From Parabacteroides timonensis (GTDB taxonomy: Bacteria; Bacteroidota; Bacteroidia; Bacteroidales; Tannerellaceae), in contig NZ_LT669940.1 of NCBI RefSeq assembly GCF_900128505.1, forward strand, positions 1,336,883 through 1,400,882: a DNA stretch of 64,000 nt, written 5' to 3'. The first letter of the stretch is position 1. Every line of letters begins with the position of its first letter. The notes under the pieces are model-generated. The model was not told the origin of the DNA and ran no database searches. It was given only the letters and a program-made list of their open reading frames with translations. A program made the position numbers and the translations under genes. Positions 1 to 8,673 of this stretch are shown here, one piece after another.

Positions 1-975
1 CTTTTGTTCGCGGGTAATGCAGATAGAACCGCCACCGATACCAACTTTGATGAAATCGGCTCCGGCTTCCACCAGATACATAAAGCCTTCCCGGTCTACT
101 ACATTTCCGGCACCGACTTTAACTTTGTCACCGTATTCTTTCTTAATCCACTGCAGTGTTTCGTACTGCCATTCGGAATAACCGTCGGAAGAGTCGATAC
201 ACAGTACATCTACTCCGGCTTCAACAAGAGCAGGTACACGCTCCATATAGTCGCGGGTATTGATGCCTGCACCTACTAATAACTTTTTATCAGCTCCTGA
301 CATTTCGTTGGGATTGTCGCGGTGGCTGTCATAATCCTTACGGAATACAAAATAAGCCAGATTCTGATCTTTATCTATGATCGGTAATGTATTCAGTTTA
401 TGATCCCAGATAATCTGGTTGGCTTCTTTCAGTGTGATACCAACTTCTCCAACAATCAGTTTAGAGAAAGGGGTCATGAATTCTTTAACCTTTGTACGGG
501 GATCGTCTTTTTCTGCGCGGTAGTCGCGGCTGGTGACAAGTCCCAGCAGTTTACCATTAGGCGTTCCGTCGTCGGTAACTCCGATTGTGGAATGTTCTGT
601 TTTGCTGACCAGGGCGATTACATCGGCCAGTGTGTTTTCCGGTGTCAGGTTTGAATCACTGATTACAAATCCGGCCTTAAATTTTTTCACTCTGCGTACC
701 ATATCTGCCTGGCTGGCGATAGGCTGTGATCCGAAAATAAATGAAAGTCCTCCGTTACGGGCTAACTCGATGGCCAGTTCAGGACCGGATACCGATTGCA
801 TGATAGCCGAAACAAACGGGATGTTTAGTTCGATAGAGGACTTTTCGTTGACATTATGTTTCACAAGTGCTGTTTTCAGTGAAACGTTTGAAGGTACGCA
901 CTGTTTAGTGGTTAAGCCGGGAATAAGCAGGTATTCTCCGAAGGTTCTAGATACATCGTTTAAGTAAACTGCCAT
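1..975 (-). CDS. guaB: IMP dehydrogenase, C-terminus cut by window edge
   Basis: Converts IMP to XMP with NAD+, the committed step of GMP synthesis in the cytoplasm. 325 residues are visible and the reading frame runs off the left edge. The last residues seen include the active-site loop GGGSICITRE, with the catalytic Cys at 319. The Bateman (CBS pair) insert lies at about 100-220, and VGAGNVVDREGF is part of the phosphate-binding barrel. The start ATG (complement of 973-975) gives MAVYLNDVSRTFGEYLLIPG. That N-terminus, with LNIPFVSAIMQSVSG, resembles the variant GuaB I associate with Clostridia more than the classical MSF...LTYDDVLLIP form. A TACTTTTG box on the minus strand (1006-1013) sits 30 bp upstream. 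The family assignment is firm; the subtype is from memory of family sequences. Confidence 0.95.
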   Translation of the reverse strand, partial: MAVYLNDVSRTFGEYLLIPGLTTKQCVPSNVSLKTALVKHNVNEKSSIELNIPFVSAIMQSVSGPELAIELARNGGLSFIFGSQPIASQADMVRRVKKFKAGFVISDSNLTPENTLADVIALVSKTEHSTIGVTDDGTPNGKLLGLVTSRDYRAEKDDPRTKVKEFMTPFSKLIVGEVGITLKEANQIIWDHKLNTLPIIDKDQNLAYFVFRKDYDSHRDNPNEMSGADKKLLVGAGINTRDYMERVPALVEAGVDVLCIDSSDGYSEWQYETLQWIKKEYGDKVKVGAGNVVDREGFMYLVEAGADFIKVGIGGGSICITREQK

Positions 976-1005
976 ATGATTAATATTTACTGGATGAATT
1001 TTGTG

Positions 1006-1013
1006 CAAAAGTA
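1006..1013 (-). promoter_or_regulatory. Promoter -7 box for guaB
   Basis: Reads TACTTTTG on the minus strand, a full match to the Bacteroidetes TAnnTTTG element. It lies 30 bp upstream of the guaB start and predicts a short leader. No clear -33 TTTG was assigned. Confidence 0.5.
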
Positions 1014-1153
1014 CTGAATTCTCTTCAGATATGTTTTTATTTAGGAGCATTTTTCATACTATTTAAAAGGATACTGTCTTGGGGGATATGCAAACCGGAA
1101 CTTTTTCAATGAGTAATATGTTATATAGATGAATTAAAGAGGAGGAATTATTT

Positions 1154-1861
1154 ATGAAAATGGTAGTAGACAAGGCGAACTCTCGCGGATATGCAAACCA
1201 TGGATGGCTTAAAACACATCATACATTTAGTTTTGCTAATTATTATAATCCCAAGAGGGTACATTTTGGCAAACTACGCGTCCTGAATGACGATACGGTA
1301 GCTCCAAGCGAAGGTTTTGATACCCACCCGCATAAAAATATGGAAGTAATCTCTATTCCGCTGAATGGTTATTTGCGGCATGGCGACAGTATAAAGAACA
1401 GTAAAACTATCACTCCGGGCGATCTTCAGGTGATGAGCGCCGGAACGGGTATTTTCCATAGTGAGTTCAACGACAGTGCTGAACAGCAGCTTGAATTTCT
1501 GCAGATCTGGGTTTTTCCACGTGAAGAAAATACGGCTCCGAAGTATAATAACTATGATATACGTCCGCTATTGAAAAAGAACGAATTGTCGCTGGTACTT
1601 TCGCCGGACGGGGAAACACCTGCTGCGATCAATCAGGATGCTTGGTTTTCGATAGGAGAACTGGATGCCGGGCAGATTAAAGAATATAAGTTCCACCGTC
1701 AAGGTATGGGAGTATATCTTTTTGTCATTGAAGGAGAAGTAGAAGTAAGCAATACCGTTCTTTCCAGACGTGATGGTGCCGGTTTTTATGATACGGACAG
1801 CATTACCATAGAGGTGTTGAAAGATGCGAAGATTTTGTTAATGGAAGTTCCGATGCAGTAA
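1154..1861 (+). CDS. Pirin family protein
   Basis: A 235-residue bicupin of the pirin/YhaK type, near the usual family length of about 230-290. The N-terminal cupin carries the metal-binding signature: HPHKNMEVISIPLNG (about 56-70), then HGDS, then a late His/Glu set in AGTGIFHSEFN (about 97-107). The C-terminal half is the second, degenerate cupin. Pirins are cytoplasmic; some are quercetinases or redox regulators, but the substrate cannot be read here. The start at 1154 follows an unusually good Shine-Dalgarno (AAGAGGAGGAA, about 8 bp upstream), rare in this phylum. It stands alone, divergent from guaB, and ends at a strong bidirectional terminator. Confidence 0.9.
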   Translation: MKMVVDKANSRGYANHGWLKTHHTFSFANYYNPKRVHFGKLRVLNDDTVAPSEGFDTHPHKNMEVISIPLNGYLRHGDSIKNSKTITPGDLQVMSAGTGIFHSEFNDSAEQQLEFLQIWVFPREENTAPKYNNYDIRPLLKKNELSLVLSPDGETPAAINQDAWFSIGELDAGQIKEYKFHRQGMGVYLFVIEGEVEVSNTVLSRRDGAGFYDTDSITIEVLKDAKILLMEVPMQ

Positions 1862-1880
1862 TAGCATCAGGTTAATAATA

Positions 1881-1916
1881 AAAAAGGTTCCGGTTGTCTG
1901 ACCGGAACCTTTTTTT
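1881..1916. terminator. Bidirectional intrinsic terminator
   Basis: A 14-bp perfect stem (1881-1894 with 1901-1914) with a 6-nt loop, an A-run on the left and a T-run on the right. It serves the pirin gene on the plus strand and the M64 peptidase on the minus strand. Confidence 0.9.
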
Positions 1917-1929
1917 ATGAAAGATATTT

Positions 1930-3216
1930 TTAATAACTTCTGTCTGATAAGAAATCAATCATTCGCAAAATAGCACGGCTACATGCCGGGCAGAAAGGAG
2001 CGTAATCGCGCATCATGCAATGATCCATCGGGCGATAGATTCCTTCCGAAATATAACCACCTCCTTCAAATACGCCGGCTTTATCCTTATGTGCATCATC
2101 AAGTGGTGTCGGGATCGGAGTGTTAGCGGGTAATAGATCTTTCCATTTGCTTTCAAAATCAACTAGTGTCGTAATGTTAGGCTCCCAAGGCTCATATTTC
2201 AAATTGTAAAAATCCTGATAAGCCACCTCAGAAGAAAAATATTCATCAGCCAGCCCTGCAAAGCTATGTCCAAACTCATGGACGAATACATGTTGTGTGC
2301 GTTCATTATCGGCTGTGCCGATTGCATAGAAATTATACATACCGCCACCACCATAAGTATCGGTATTAACCAGAATAAATATGGCATCACACGGGACATT
2401 CCACACAGCATCGCGGATTGATTTCATATCGGGTGTGGTCAAATAACGGTCTACACCGAAAGTGTAATAACCAGAGTTCAATGCCGTATTTTTATATATA
2501 CCTTTTCCCGAAGTGTCGGTTCCTGCATCTTCAGAAACCAGATTAACCGCCCAGATATTGAAATCTTCCCGGCGTGTTGTGTAAGGAGGTGTATTGAAAA
2601 GGGATTCTGTAAATTTTTTTGCATCGGCGACGAACTTTTCCTGATCGGCTGCCGTATATCCTTCTGCAATAAATACCAGGTCCACTTTTTCACTGGAGTC
2701 TCCCTTATATTGGATCTGAGTCACCTTATTATCTTTCAGTTTACCGCGGTCAATAAAAATACTGGTCGGGTCGATATCCATTTTAAGCAGTGAATGAAAC
2801 TGCATATCGGCTTTGTCTCGAGCGGCTATTTCAACAACAACTGTTGTTTTAGGATAGGGAACTGAAATACTGTTTGTCCACGATTGAGTTTCCGTTTTAG
2901 CCTGCTCTGTGGTGCGCCATTCTTCAAATAACGTATTGAATCCCCGCGAATAGATCAGGTTGTTACTGTTTTTATCATATATATTTACATAATAACCGCC
3001 ATAGTTGAACTTGTCGATCAGGTTTTTCACAGGGCCTCCCCATACAGGTTCTTCACGTAATTGTTGTATGGCAGCAGCCTGGAATTCGGAGTTTCCGCTT
3101 AGAGCGAAGTCTATCCGAAGACTTTTTTTATTGAAGTATTTATTAAAATCGCTCTGTGCCAGACAACTAAGACTGCAAAGGGCGGCAATTAGAAATAAGG
3201 AAATCTTTGTTCTCAT
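1930..3216 (-). CDS. Secreted M64 family metallopeptidase
   Basis: 428 residues with an N-terminal signal peptide (MRTKISLFLIAALCSLSCLA, cleavage likely before Q21). The N-terminal part (about 25-150) matches the M64 N-terminal beta domain. The C-terminal catalytic domain carries HEFGHSFAGLADEY, the extended zinc signature HExGHxxxGLxDEY of the IgA-peptidase M64 family. A Cys-rich tail (DHCMMRDYAPFCPACSRAIL) follows, also usual for the family. Location is inferred as periplasm or cell surface. The namesake members cleave IgA, but most Bacteroidetes homologues have no known substrate, so none is claimed. A TATATTTG box on the minus strand (3251-3258) lies 35 bp upstream of the start. Transcription converges with the pirin gene. 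Confidence 0.9.
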   Translation of the reverse strand: MRTKISLFLIAALCSLSCLAQSDFNKYFNKKSLRIDFALSGNSEFQAAAIQQLREEPVWGGPVKNLIDKFNYGGYYVNIYDKNSNNLIYSRGFNTLFEEWRTTEQAKTETQSWTNSISVPYPKTTVVVEIAARDKADMQFHSLLKMDIDPTSIFIDRGKLKDNKVTQIQYKGDSSEKVDLVFIAEGYTAADQEKFVADAKKFTESLFNTPPYTTRREDFNIWAVNLVSEDAGTDTSGKGIYKNTALNSGYYTFGVDRYLTTPDMKSIRDAVWNVPCDAIFILVNTDTYGGGGMYNFYAIGTADNERTQHVFVHEFGHSFAGLADEYFSSEVAYQDFYNLKYEPWEPNITTLVDFESKWKDLLPANTPIPTPLDDAHKDKAGVFEGGGYISEGIYRPMDHCMMRDYAPFCPACSRAILRMIDFLSDRSY

Positions 3217-3250
3217 ATTTTCGTGTTTTATTAGGTGTTCTTTGTACGCA

Positions 3251-3258
3251 CAAATATA
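3251..3258 (-). promoter_or_regulatory. Promoter -7 box for the M64 peptidase
   Basis: TATATTTG on the minus strand, a full TAnnTTTG match 35 bp upstream of the peptidase start. It lies only 10 bp from an opposing box for the next gene. Confidence 0.5.
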
Positions 3259-3268
3259 ATGTATTTTG

Positions 3269-3276
3269 TAGATTTG
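3269..3276 (+). promoter_or_regulatory. Promoter -7 box for the NimA-like gene
   Basis: TAGATTTG matches TAnnTTTG and lies 20 bp before the ATG at 3297. It almost abuts the divergent box at 3251-3258, so the two promoters probably compete for polymerase. Confidence 0.5.
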
Positions 3277-3296
3277 TGGTTCTAAAATGTTGTGAT

Positions 3297-3776
3297 ATGT
3301 TTGCAGAAATAAGAAGAAAAGACAGAATACTGGATAATGAATCTGCTGTCCGGTTATTGGAAACGGGAGAATATGGTTTTCTGGCGATGTCCGGAGCGAA
3401 TGGTTTTGGTTATGGAATACCGATCAGCTATGTAATGGATCCTAAAGGACATATCTATTTTCATTGTGCCCCGGAGGGATATAAACTGGAATGTATCAGA
3501 CAGAATCCGAAAGTCAGTTTTTGTGTGGTAGGCAATACTCGGGTTATTCCAAGGCAATTCAGCACAGCTTATGAGTCGGTAATTGCTTTTGGAACGATTT
3601 ATACTGATCTACCGGATGATGAAAGATTGTATGCTTTGCGTCTGCTTGCTAAAAAGTATTCGCCGGAATACAACACAATAAGTGAAAAATATATAGCCGG
3701 TTCTTTCGGGCGGACTAATGTTTTACGATTGGATGTTGAACATATTTCCGGTAAATGTAAGCGGATCAAAGAATAA
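3297..3776 (+). CDS. NimA-like pyridoxamine 5'-phosphate oxidase family flavoprotein
   Basis: 159 residues from ATG 3297. The reading frame is open upstream to 3207, but that extension runs through the promoter and the peptidase start and looks non-coding. The split-barrel flavin fold is recognisable from MFAEIRRKDRILD, then EYGFLAMSGANGFGYGIPISYV, IYFHCAPEGYKLECIRQNPKVSFCV and ESVIAFGTI. These blocks align closely with NimA-type proteins (about 150-176 residues). Members bind FMN in the cytoplasm, and some reduce nitroimidazoles. Whether this one does cannot be judged from sequence; many chromosomal homologues are of unknown role. It stands alone and is followed by a GC-rich palindrome. Confidence 0.85.
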   Translation: MFAEIRRKDRILDNESAVRLLETGEYGFLAMSGANGFGYGIPISYVMDPKGHIYFHCAPEGYKLECIRQNPKVSFCVVGNTRVIPRQFSTAYESVIAFGTIYTDLPDDERLYALRLLAKKYSPEYNTISEKYIAGSFGRTNVLRLDVEHISGKCKRIKE

Positions 3777-3792
3777 GGATGGATATAAATAA

Positions 3793-3820
3793 TTAATCCC
3801 GGGAATGTTCCCGGGATTAA
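3793..3820 (+). terminator. GC-rich hairpin downstream of the NimA-like gene
   Basis: A 12-bp perfect stem (TTAATCCCGGGA with its complement) and a 4-nt loop, 17 bp after the stop. It has no T-run, so it is a weak intrinsic terminator at best. The rest of 3777-4098 is AT-rich with no gene, RNA or repeat that I can support. Confidence 0.5.
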
Positions 3821-4098
3821 CCCTCTCTTAGTTATGATCGAGGTACCTTGAATTCATCTCATTCGGTAACTCTTATCGCCTTTTTGCCTTTTATCTAACC
3901 TATCTCTTTAGTTACTTTCTTCAAAGTTCGTCTATTTCGGGTTCCTCTCCAAACTTATTTGATGGATATAATTTATAATGAAATAGATGTTATCTATAAA
4001 TAGATGGTTTTTAGGAAGAAAAGTAAAAGTTTCCTGTATAAGTAGTCATTGAATTATAAAGTTTGATTTACTTTGCAATTGCATATAAAAAGGCTGCA

Positions 4099-4476
4099 AT
4101 GGAAAATACAATAGTTAAACAGCAATTGTTGACAAATTTCTTCACTTACCATCCTCAGGGAGGGGCTTTGTACGATAGTAACGGGCAACTGGTCGCATTA
4201 AACAAAGCCATTAGTGAAAAATTAGCTGTTACAGAAATGTCAGATTTTCTTTACTTTTATGTGTCTGATACCGGACAGGGAATACCAGAAAACGAACTGG
4301 AACATATTTTTGGCCGTTTTGTTCAGCTGAAAGGGAGCCAAAACGGTATCGGGTTAGGGTTGGCTATCTGTAAAGGTTTGGTAAATAAGATGGGAGGAGA
4401 GATCTCCGTATCTTCTAGGTTGGGCGAAGGTTCCACCTTCCAATTTACGTTACCTTTGCCTAATGTTCTTTCATAA
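4099..4476 (+). pseudogene. Internally deleted sensor histidine kinase remnant
   Basis: 125 residues from ATG 4099 (frame open from 4063). The first about 45 residues (MENTIVKQQLLTNFFTYHPQ, then ALYDSNGQLVALNKAI) look like the opening of a PAS sensor domain. They run directly into the last about 75 residues of a HATPase domain: VSDTGQGIPENELEHIFGRF (G1/F boxes), GIGLGLAICKGLVNKMGG (G2 box), then GSTFQFTLPLP. The HisKA phosphoacceptor helix and N-box, normally about 150 residues, are missing. The simplest reading is an in-frame internal deletion; a chimera cannot be excluded. It cannot autophosphorylate. Its stop overlaps the 3' end of the convergent HTCS gene by 17 bp. Confidence 0.75.
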
Positions 4477-7400
4477 AATCAGTAGGCGATTTCCCGTATT
4501 GCTTTTGGAAACAGGTAGAGAAATAGGCCGGAGAAGAGAAGCCTGTCTGGAATGCAATCTCATTTATACGGCTTTCTCCCGTTTGCATCAGTTCCGCGGC
4601 TTTTTTCAGTCGGGTTATCCGGATAAACTCCACTGGCGTTAGACCGGACAGACCTTTTACTTTCCGGTACAGACTGGAAGTGCTCATACCCATCTCTGAT
4701 GCCAGCATTTCAACACTTAAAGCCTCGTTGGCTATATTTTCTTCCAAATAACTGTTGAATTTCCGGAGGAAAATATCGTCGACCGTCGATACTGCCAGTG
4801 TGGCAGCCGGAACGGAAGGTGTTTCACGATATGTTTGAGTGAGCATCTCCCGGCTTTTGAGCAGGTTCTGGACCTGAGCTGTCAGCAACTCGATGGAGAA
4901 CGGTTTCTCCATATAGGCATCTGCACCGTTGTTCAAGCCTTTCAACCGTGACTGGAGGTTATGTTGGGCTGTTAATAGGATGAACGGGATATGGCTGAAG
5001 TTTACGTCGTTTTTCACAACATTGCAAAGTTCGAAACCGTCCATTACAGGCATCATCACATCGCTGATGATCAGATTTACCGTATTTCCCTTTAAAACGC
5101 TTACTGCCTCTTTACCGTCGGCTGCTTCGAGTACCCGGTAAGTTTCAGACAGTTCTTTTGCAATGAACTGGCGCATATCTGTTTGGTCTTCCACTATCAA
5201 AACAACAGACTTTCCGGTATTCTCCTTCTCTGTATTCTGGTCGGATGATTCTTCCGTATTTCTTTCATGTACCAGTTGATAACAATCTTCCTGTTCTTCG
5301 GGTAAGGTGAGGCAGAATTGATTTTTCCCATCCGTTGTTTGCTGATAGGCGAGGGTGCCTTTATGAAATTCGGTCAGCGAGCGAGCCAGGGATAATCCGA
5401 TACCACTGCCTTGCTGGTTTTCTGTTTCTTTTAGTCGGTAGAACGGGTTGAATATGTTTTCCTTTTCGCTGTCGGGAATCAGGTGCCCGTCGTTGATGAC
5501 AGTAATAGAGAATTCTTTTTTCTCTTCCTGTATCTGCATTTGCAGGGAGATTTGCCGGTCCGAATATTTTATGGCATTCGTCAGCAGGTTATTTACGATT
5601 TTAGAAAAGGCTTCCCGGTCTATGTAAGCGAAAAACGGACCATCCGGAATATCACAGATAAATGATTTTCTTTCTTTTTCAATCACCGGGAAGAAGGGTT
5701 GCAGAAGTGTATTCAGCCATAATGTCACATCAGTCTTTACATAATTCAGCTTAAACCCGCGGCTTTCGGTCTTTCGGAAATCGAGTAACTGGTTACTCAG
5801 ATTAAGCAATTGTTGGGTATTTTTCTCAATGATACGTAAGTTCTCCTGGGTGGACGGAGCGCCGTCACCGGAACGGAGTATTTTTTCCAGCGGAGCTTTT
5901 ATCAACGTAAGCGGTGTACGTATTTCATGTGTAATGAAGGTAAAGAACTGTATTTTTGCATCATATAGTTCTTTTTCCTTTTTACTCTCGAACAAATCCT
6001 GGTTGATACGATGCTTTTCTTCCAGCTTGGCTTTCTTATAATTATAAAACAGGACAATAAGAATGCAGATAATCACAGCATAAAAGAAGAACGCCCATCC
6101 GGTAGCCCAGAACGGCGGGGTAACGATGATATGCAGTTCCTGTTCGTTATCCTGCCAGATCCCGCTGCTGTTGGTGGATCTTACTTTGAATGTATATTCA
6201 CCGGGAGAAAGATTGGCAAAAGTAACATCTTTATTTTGATTCATATAGATCCAATCCTTATCTACTCCTTCCAGTTTATAAGAATAGCGGATGGCATCCG
6301 GCGATGTATAGCTGAGTGCTATATACGACAGGGTAAAGGTAGATCCGTCATACGGTAATTTGAGTGTTTCCACATTCTCGATGGAAGGAGACGTGAAATC
6401 ATGCCGCTTCTCTTCATTGTCGGGCACGTTAATTGCTGTGATGTATACCGGCGGTGTGAAAGTGTCTTCTCTGAACTGTGACGGGTTGAACGACAGCATA
6501 CCATTGATCGTACCCATATAAATGGTACCGTCCGGAGCCTGGTAAGAAGAACTATAATTGAATTGTGTTTCGTGCAGTCCGTCCGTATAGGTGAAGGTAC
6601 GCATCACGTATGTGTCGGGATTGAAACGGACCAGGCCATTGGCAGTCGATAACCAGAAGAAATGTTCCTTATCTTCCACTATCCGGTAAATAATATTACT
6701 GGGTAAGCCGTTTTCAGTAGTGATACGGTTGAACGATTGGGTTTCCGGGCTGAAAAGGGAGAGGCCGTTTACTGTGGTCACCCAGATCCGGCCTTTTGAG
6801 TCCTCGAATACGGAAGTGGTGTTATTGCTCCCGATACTTTGCGATTTGTTCGGAGCGGCGGTATAATGCTCGACGGTATTTGTTTCACGCAGATAATGAT
6901 AGATGCCGTTGGCTGTTGCGGCCCATATATCGCCGTTGCTGTCTTCGTAGATTTGCCGGATCAGGGCATAAATATTATTCCAGCGGCTAAAGGTTTCCGT
7001 CCGGCTGTTGTAGGCCATGATGCCGCTACCCGTACCTATCAGGAACTCGTCGTTGCGGGTTTTATAGAAACAGAGGATAAAGTTGTCGTTGAGGGGATGA
7101 TCGGTACTTTCACGTGAATAATGTTTGACGATTTTCCCTGAAGGAATGTCCAGAACATCGATCCCTTTATTATAAGTGCCGACCCATAAGCGGTTGCCAT
7201 CGGCCAGTAATCCATGAATATTGGTGGCCGATAAAGGATGCTGCGGATTGTTGTAGGAATAATTGGTGATCTGTCCGGTGGACGGATTATAGCAGTTGAT
7301 CCCGTTGTCTTCGGTTCCCAGCCACAGGTTGCCGTATTGGTCTGGTACGATTTCGCGGATGGCGTTACCTGGCAACTGGGGATGCGTCTTTCCTCCGATG

Positions 7401-8404
7401 AAATGATTGAAACGGGTATATTCCTTCGGTAGATAGCTGATGCCACCGAAGAAAGAGCCAGCCCACATGCCCCCTTCGCGATCCTTGGTGATGGAATAGA
7501 TGGCATTGTCGGCAATGGTATACTCGTTGGTCAGCGATTTACGCAGGTTTATCACTTCCCGGCTCAATACATTATATATATAGATACCCGATTCGGAGGC
7601 AATCCAATATGTATTGTTGTTGTAAGGGGTAATGGCGCGAACCTGTATGTCCGGGATGATAGTGGTGACAGATTGATCCTGGTAATTGTAAAGCAGGAGA
7701 CCTGCCAGGTTTGTTCCAACAAGTATGCCCAGCTCCGGTACTTGGCGGATTGCCTGTATGCTGATCTGTTTACTGATCTGTTGCTCGGTCAGCAGTTCGG
7801 TTTTTAAGAAAGCATCGGTTTCCGCTTTGTAGGTATATAAAGCTTGTCCGTTAGAGAAGAGAGGTTCTCCTTCATTGGTCAGTGTGATGAGGTTTGGATA
7901 GAAATTCTTTTCTGCCGGATAAACGCGGGTGCTACTGTCAGTAGGATTATAACGTACGATACGGTTATGCCGGATGAACCATAATTGTTGGTTTTTGTCT
8001 TCGGTAACGGCAGAGAATGATTCCGGTTCGTTTTGAGCGGAAGAGAGGCGGAAGGGATGAAAAGTATCCGTTTTATGATCGTAGTAACAAGTGCCGGCAG
8101 AAGTACAGATCCATATTCTTTCATCCGAACTCTCGAAGAGGAAATTCAGATGGTCGTCCGGCAAACTGTTCGGGTTATACGAATTATGGCGGTATACCTT
8201 AAAGGTATGTCCGTCGAAACGGTTTAACCCGTCTTCGGTGCCGAACCACATAAAGCCTCTTTTATCCTGCAAGGAACAGTAGACCGTATTATGTGATAAT
8301 CCCTGCTTATTATTATAATGCCTGAAATGCAGTTCCTCAGCCAGCCCACCTAAAGGACGCAACAGCGATAGCAGGGTTATGATAAGAAGAGGTATTTGTT
8401 TCAT
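4460..8404 (-). CDS. Hybrid two-component system sensor/response regulator (HTCS)
   Basis: 1,314 residues, typical of Bacteroidetes one-protein two-component regulators. Order: signal peptide (1-22); two-component-regulator propeller repeats (about 30-690, with motifs such as DKRGFMWFGTEDGLNRFDG); Y_Y_Y domain (about 700-765); membrane segment (about 767-789); HisKA with ITHEIRTP (His826); HATPase with NNLLTNAIKYS and GSGIGLSLA; receiver domain with IISDVMMPVMDG (Asp1115); AraC-type HTH over the last about 100 residues. The G1 box reads INDGHLIP instead of DxGxGI, which I recall in one HTCS branch. The periplasmic propeller should sense a glycan fragment. It is divergent from a GH2 gene, its probable target, and no SusC/SusD pair is in view. 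TATATTTG (8469-8476, minus) is a likely promoter. Confidence 0.96.
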   Translation of the reverse strand: MKQIPLLIITLLSLLRPLGGLAEELHFRHYNNKQGLSHNTVYCSLQDKRGFMWFGTEDGLNRFDGHTFKVYRHNSYNPNSLPDDHLNFLFESSDERIWICTSAGTCYYDHKTDTFHPFRLSSAQNEPESFSAVTEDKNQQLWFIRHNRIVRYNPTDSSTRVYPAEKNFYPNLITLTNEGEPLFSNGQALYTYKAETDAFLKTELLTEQQISKQISIQAIRQVPELGILVGTNLAGLLLYNYQDQSVTTIIPDIQVRAITPYNNNTYWIASESGIYIYNVLSREVINLRKSLTNEYTIADNAIYSITKDREGGMWAGSFFGGISYLPKEYTRFNHFIGGKTHPQLPGNAIREIVPDQYGNLWLGTEDNGINCYNPSTGQITNYSYNNPQHPLSATNIHGLLADGNRLWVGTYNKGIDVLDIPSGKIVKHYSRESTDHPLNDNFILCFYKTRNDEFLIGTGSGIMAYNSRTETFSRWNNIYALIRQIYEDSNGDIWAATANGIYHYLRETNTVEHYTAAPNKSQSIGSNNTTSVFEDSKGRIWVTTVNGLSLFSPETQSFNRITTENGLPSNIIYRIVEDKEHFFWLSTANGLVRFNPDTYVMRTFTYTDGLHETQFNYSSSYQAPDGTIYMGTINGMLSFNPSQFREDTFTPPVYITAINVPDNEEKRHDFTSPSIENVETLKLPYDGSTFTLSYIALSYTSPDAIRYSYKLEGVDKDWIYMNQNKDVTFANLSPGEYTFKVRSTNSSGIWQDNEQELHIIVTPPFWATGWAFFFYAVIICILIVLFYNYKKAKLEEKHRINQDLFESKKEKELYDAKIQFFTFITHEIRTPLTLIKAPLEKILRSGDGAPSTQENLRIIEKNTQQLLNLSNQLLDFRKTESRGFKLNYVKTDVTLWLNTLLQPFFPVIEKERKSFICDIPDGPFFAYIDREAFSKIVNNLLTNAIKYSDRQISLQMQIQEEKKEFSITVINDGHLIPDSEKENIFNPFYRLKETENQQGSGIGLSLARSLTEFHKGTLAYQQTTDGKNQFCLTLPEEQEDCYQLVHERNTEESSDQNTEKENTGKSVVLIVEDQTDMRQFIAKELSETYRVLEAADGKEAVSVLKGNTVNLIISDVMMPVMDGFELCNVVKNDVNFSHIPFILLTAQHNLQSRLKGLNNGADAYMEKPFSIELLTAQVQNLLKSREMLTQTYRETPSVPAATLAVSTVDDIFLRKFNSYLEENIANEALSVEMLASEMGMSTSSLYRKVKGLSGLTPVEFIRITRLKKAAELMQTGESRINEIAFQTGFSSPAYFSTCFQKQYGKSPTDFMKEH

Positions 8405-8468
8405 ATAACCGGATATTTTCGAAATTGAACCAATATGAAGATTCGGTTCACATTAATTTTATTGCTGA

Positions 8469-8476
8469 CAAATATA
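8469..8476 (-). promoter_or_regulatory. Promoter -7 box for the HTCS gene
   Basis: TATATTTG on the minus strand, a full TAnnTTTG match 65 bp upstream of the HTCS start. Confidence 0.45.
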
Positions 8477-8558
8477 ATGACAAAACAATAAAGTCTTTGC
8501 CCTCACTATGGAAAATAACATAATTGAAATCGTTTTTCTTTTATTTCAAGCCCTTTGC

Positions 8559-8593
8559 ATGATTATTGAAAGATTCTGAATGATTATTGAAAG
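8559..8593 (+). promoter_or_regulatory. Candidate HTCS operator: 14-bp direct repeat, 21-bp period
   Basis: ATGATTATTGAAAG occurs twice without mismatch, at 8559-8572 and 8580-8593. The spacing is two helical turns. The repeat ends 20 bp upstream of the presumed -7 box (8614-8621) of the GH2 gene. AraC-type regulators often bind direct repeats just upstream of the promoter, so this is the natural binding site for the adjacent HTCS. The binding itself is inference. Confidence 0.55.
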
Positions 8594-8613
8594 CCTCTCT
8601 GTCAGGAATATAA

Positions 8614-8621
8614 TTACTTTG
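8614..8621 (+). promoter_or_regulatory. Probable -7 element for the GH2 gene
   Basis: TTACTTTG, one mismatch to TAnnTTTG, 52 bp before the ATG at 8674. The imperfect box fits a promoter that needs an activator. Confidence 0.4.
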
Positions 8622-8673
8622 CCACCAGAATAGCAAACGAAATTTCAAAGTAGTAACTTTAAATACAAGTAGC

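Noticed and set aside
3207..3296. N-terminal extension of the NimA-like protein
   Set aside because: It runs through the promoter boxes and into the divergent peptidase start; the family begins at the ATG at 3297.
3793..3820. CCCGGG palindrome as another repeat island
   Set aside because: Only two cores 12 bp apart, no 22-bp period; it is a simple hairpin.
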